Shown here piece after piece: positions 5,619 to 5,773 of a stretch of DNA of 5,773 nt (within the stretch, counting starts at the first letter, position 1; every line of letters begins with the position of its first letter). Both the position numbers and the translations under genes were made by a program. The notes beneath the pieces were generated by a model. That model had not been told where the DNA came from, made no database searches, and saw only the letters and a program-made list of their open reading frames with translations. The DNA lies in the NCBI GenBank assembly GCA_029261905.1, contig JAJDAM010000154.1:1-5773 (forward strand). Reading direction: 5' to 3'. The stretch comes from Deltaproteobacteria bacterium. Lineage in GTDB: Bacteria; Myxococcota_A; UBA9160; SMWR01.

Positions 5619-5773
5619 GCAGGCCTCCTACACCCAACCCCGTTGTTTCACCGGGGCTGCCTAGGCGATTCCGTAGAGCTACGTCGGCATTGAGTGGTGA
5701 ATCCTACGCAGCTGTCCGGGGATCATCTCGATCCCGCCCGGCTTTGTGATTTCGAGAGGGTATTCAGCGCGCT

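Larger units (their letters stand above)
5183..5773. other. 591-bp region with no convincing complete gene, rich in inverted repeats
   Basis: Nearest the PEP-CTERM gene are its ribosome-binding site and regulatory block B. TATAGG on the minus strand (5327-5322), 140 bp before the start, resembles a -10 box but lacks a good -35. TTCGT-GAG-ACGAA (5385-5397) is a small dyad beside an AT-rich stretch (5399-5418). Then come a tandem GGAA..TTCC dyad pair (5482-5515) and hairpins at 5522-5539, 5593-5618, 5638-5656 and 5719-5735. Two short frames run off the right edge: one minus (stop at 5679-5681) and one plus (GTG at 5694 or 5697). They overlap, so at most one is likely real. Longer frames in this region have no ribosome-binding site and repetitive Arg/Ser/Pro composition. 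Confidence 0.6.

Noticed and set aside
5440..5660. Riboswitch or tRNA-like element in the hairpin-rich region
   Set aside because: I find no cloverleaf with T-loop consensus and no recognisable cyclic-di-GMP, cobalamin or other riboswitch core. Three unrelated hairpins are not enough.
5427..5693. 88-residue plus-strand open frame
   Set aside because: It starts at GTG with no ribosome-binding site, has Arg/Ser/Pro/His composition typical of GC-rich non-coding frames, and overlaps several hairpins.

Overview
The window is GC-rich DNA holding four supported protein genes. It most likely comes from a Gram-negative bacterium with an exosortase-type surface-protein system. The evidence is the C-terminus of the gene at 4505-5182, which has the tripartite PEP-CTERM sorting signal (VPEPS, a hydrophobic helix, then an Arg-rich tail). 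That signal is characteristic of exosortase-bearing environmental Gram-negatives. I cannot place the phylum from sequence alone; a proteobacterial or deltaproteobacterial-like lineage is a guess. The exosortase itself is not in the window.

Layout. (1) 1-2267, plus strand: the 3' three quarters or so of a large fusion protein. It has the second half of a multi-pass membrane domain, a spermidine-synthase-like Rossmann domain and four consecutive TPRs. Its 5' end lies outside the window. (2) 2365-3000, minus strand, convergent with gene 1: a small membrane-anchored protein of unknown function. (3) 3104-4066, minus: a secreted protein with a Cys-Thr-x-Gly-Phe-Trp-Lys-Asn motif, ending at a good hairpin terminator. 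(4) 4505-5182, minus: a secreted PEP-CTERM protein. (5) 5183-5773: no convincing complete gene, but many inverted repeats and two short open frames running off the right edge.

For the two exported proteins the longest open frames are not the real genes. Strong Shine-Dalgarno sequences (GGGAGGT and GAGGAG) and signal peptides place the starts at 4066 and 5182.

How the parts relate. Genes 3 and 4 are both exported, are transcribed in the same direction and are separated by 438 bp, so each probably has its own promoter. Their upstream regions share two sequence blocks, GGTTGGC and GTATCTCCGGA, in the same order and orientation. The spacing between the blocks differs by exactly 10 bp, about one helical turn. 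This is the most interesting non-coding signal here and suggests co-regulation. The 438-bp gap also holds a nested inverted repeat and a multi-helix structure candidate. Nothing in the sequence links the fusion protein to the exported proteins functionally. I see no tRNA, rRNA, CRISPR array, insertion sequence or recognisable riboswitch.
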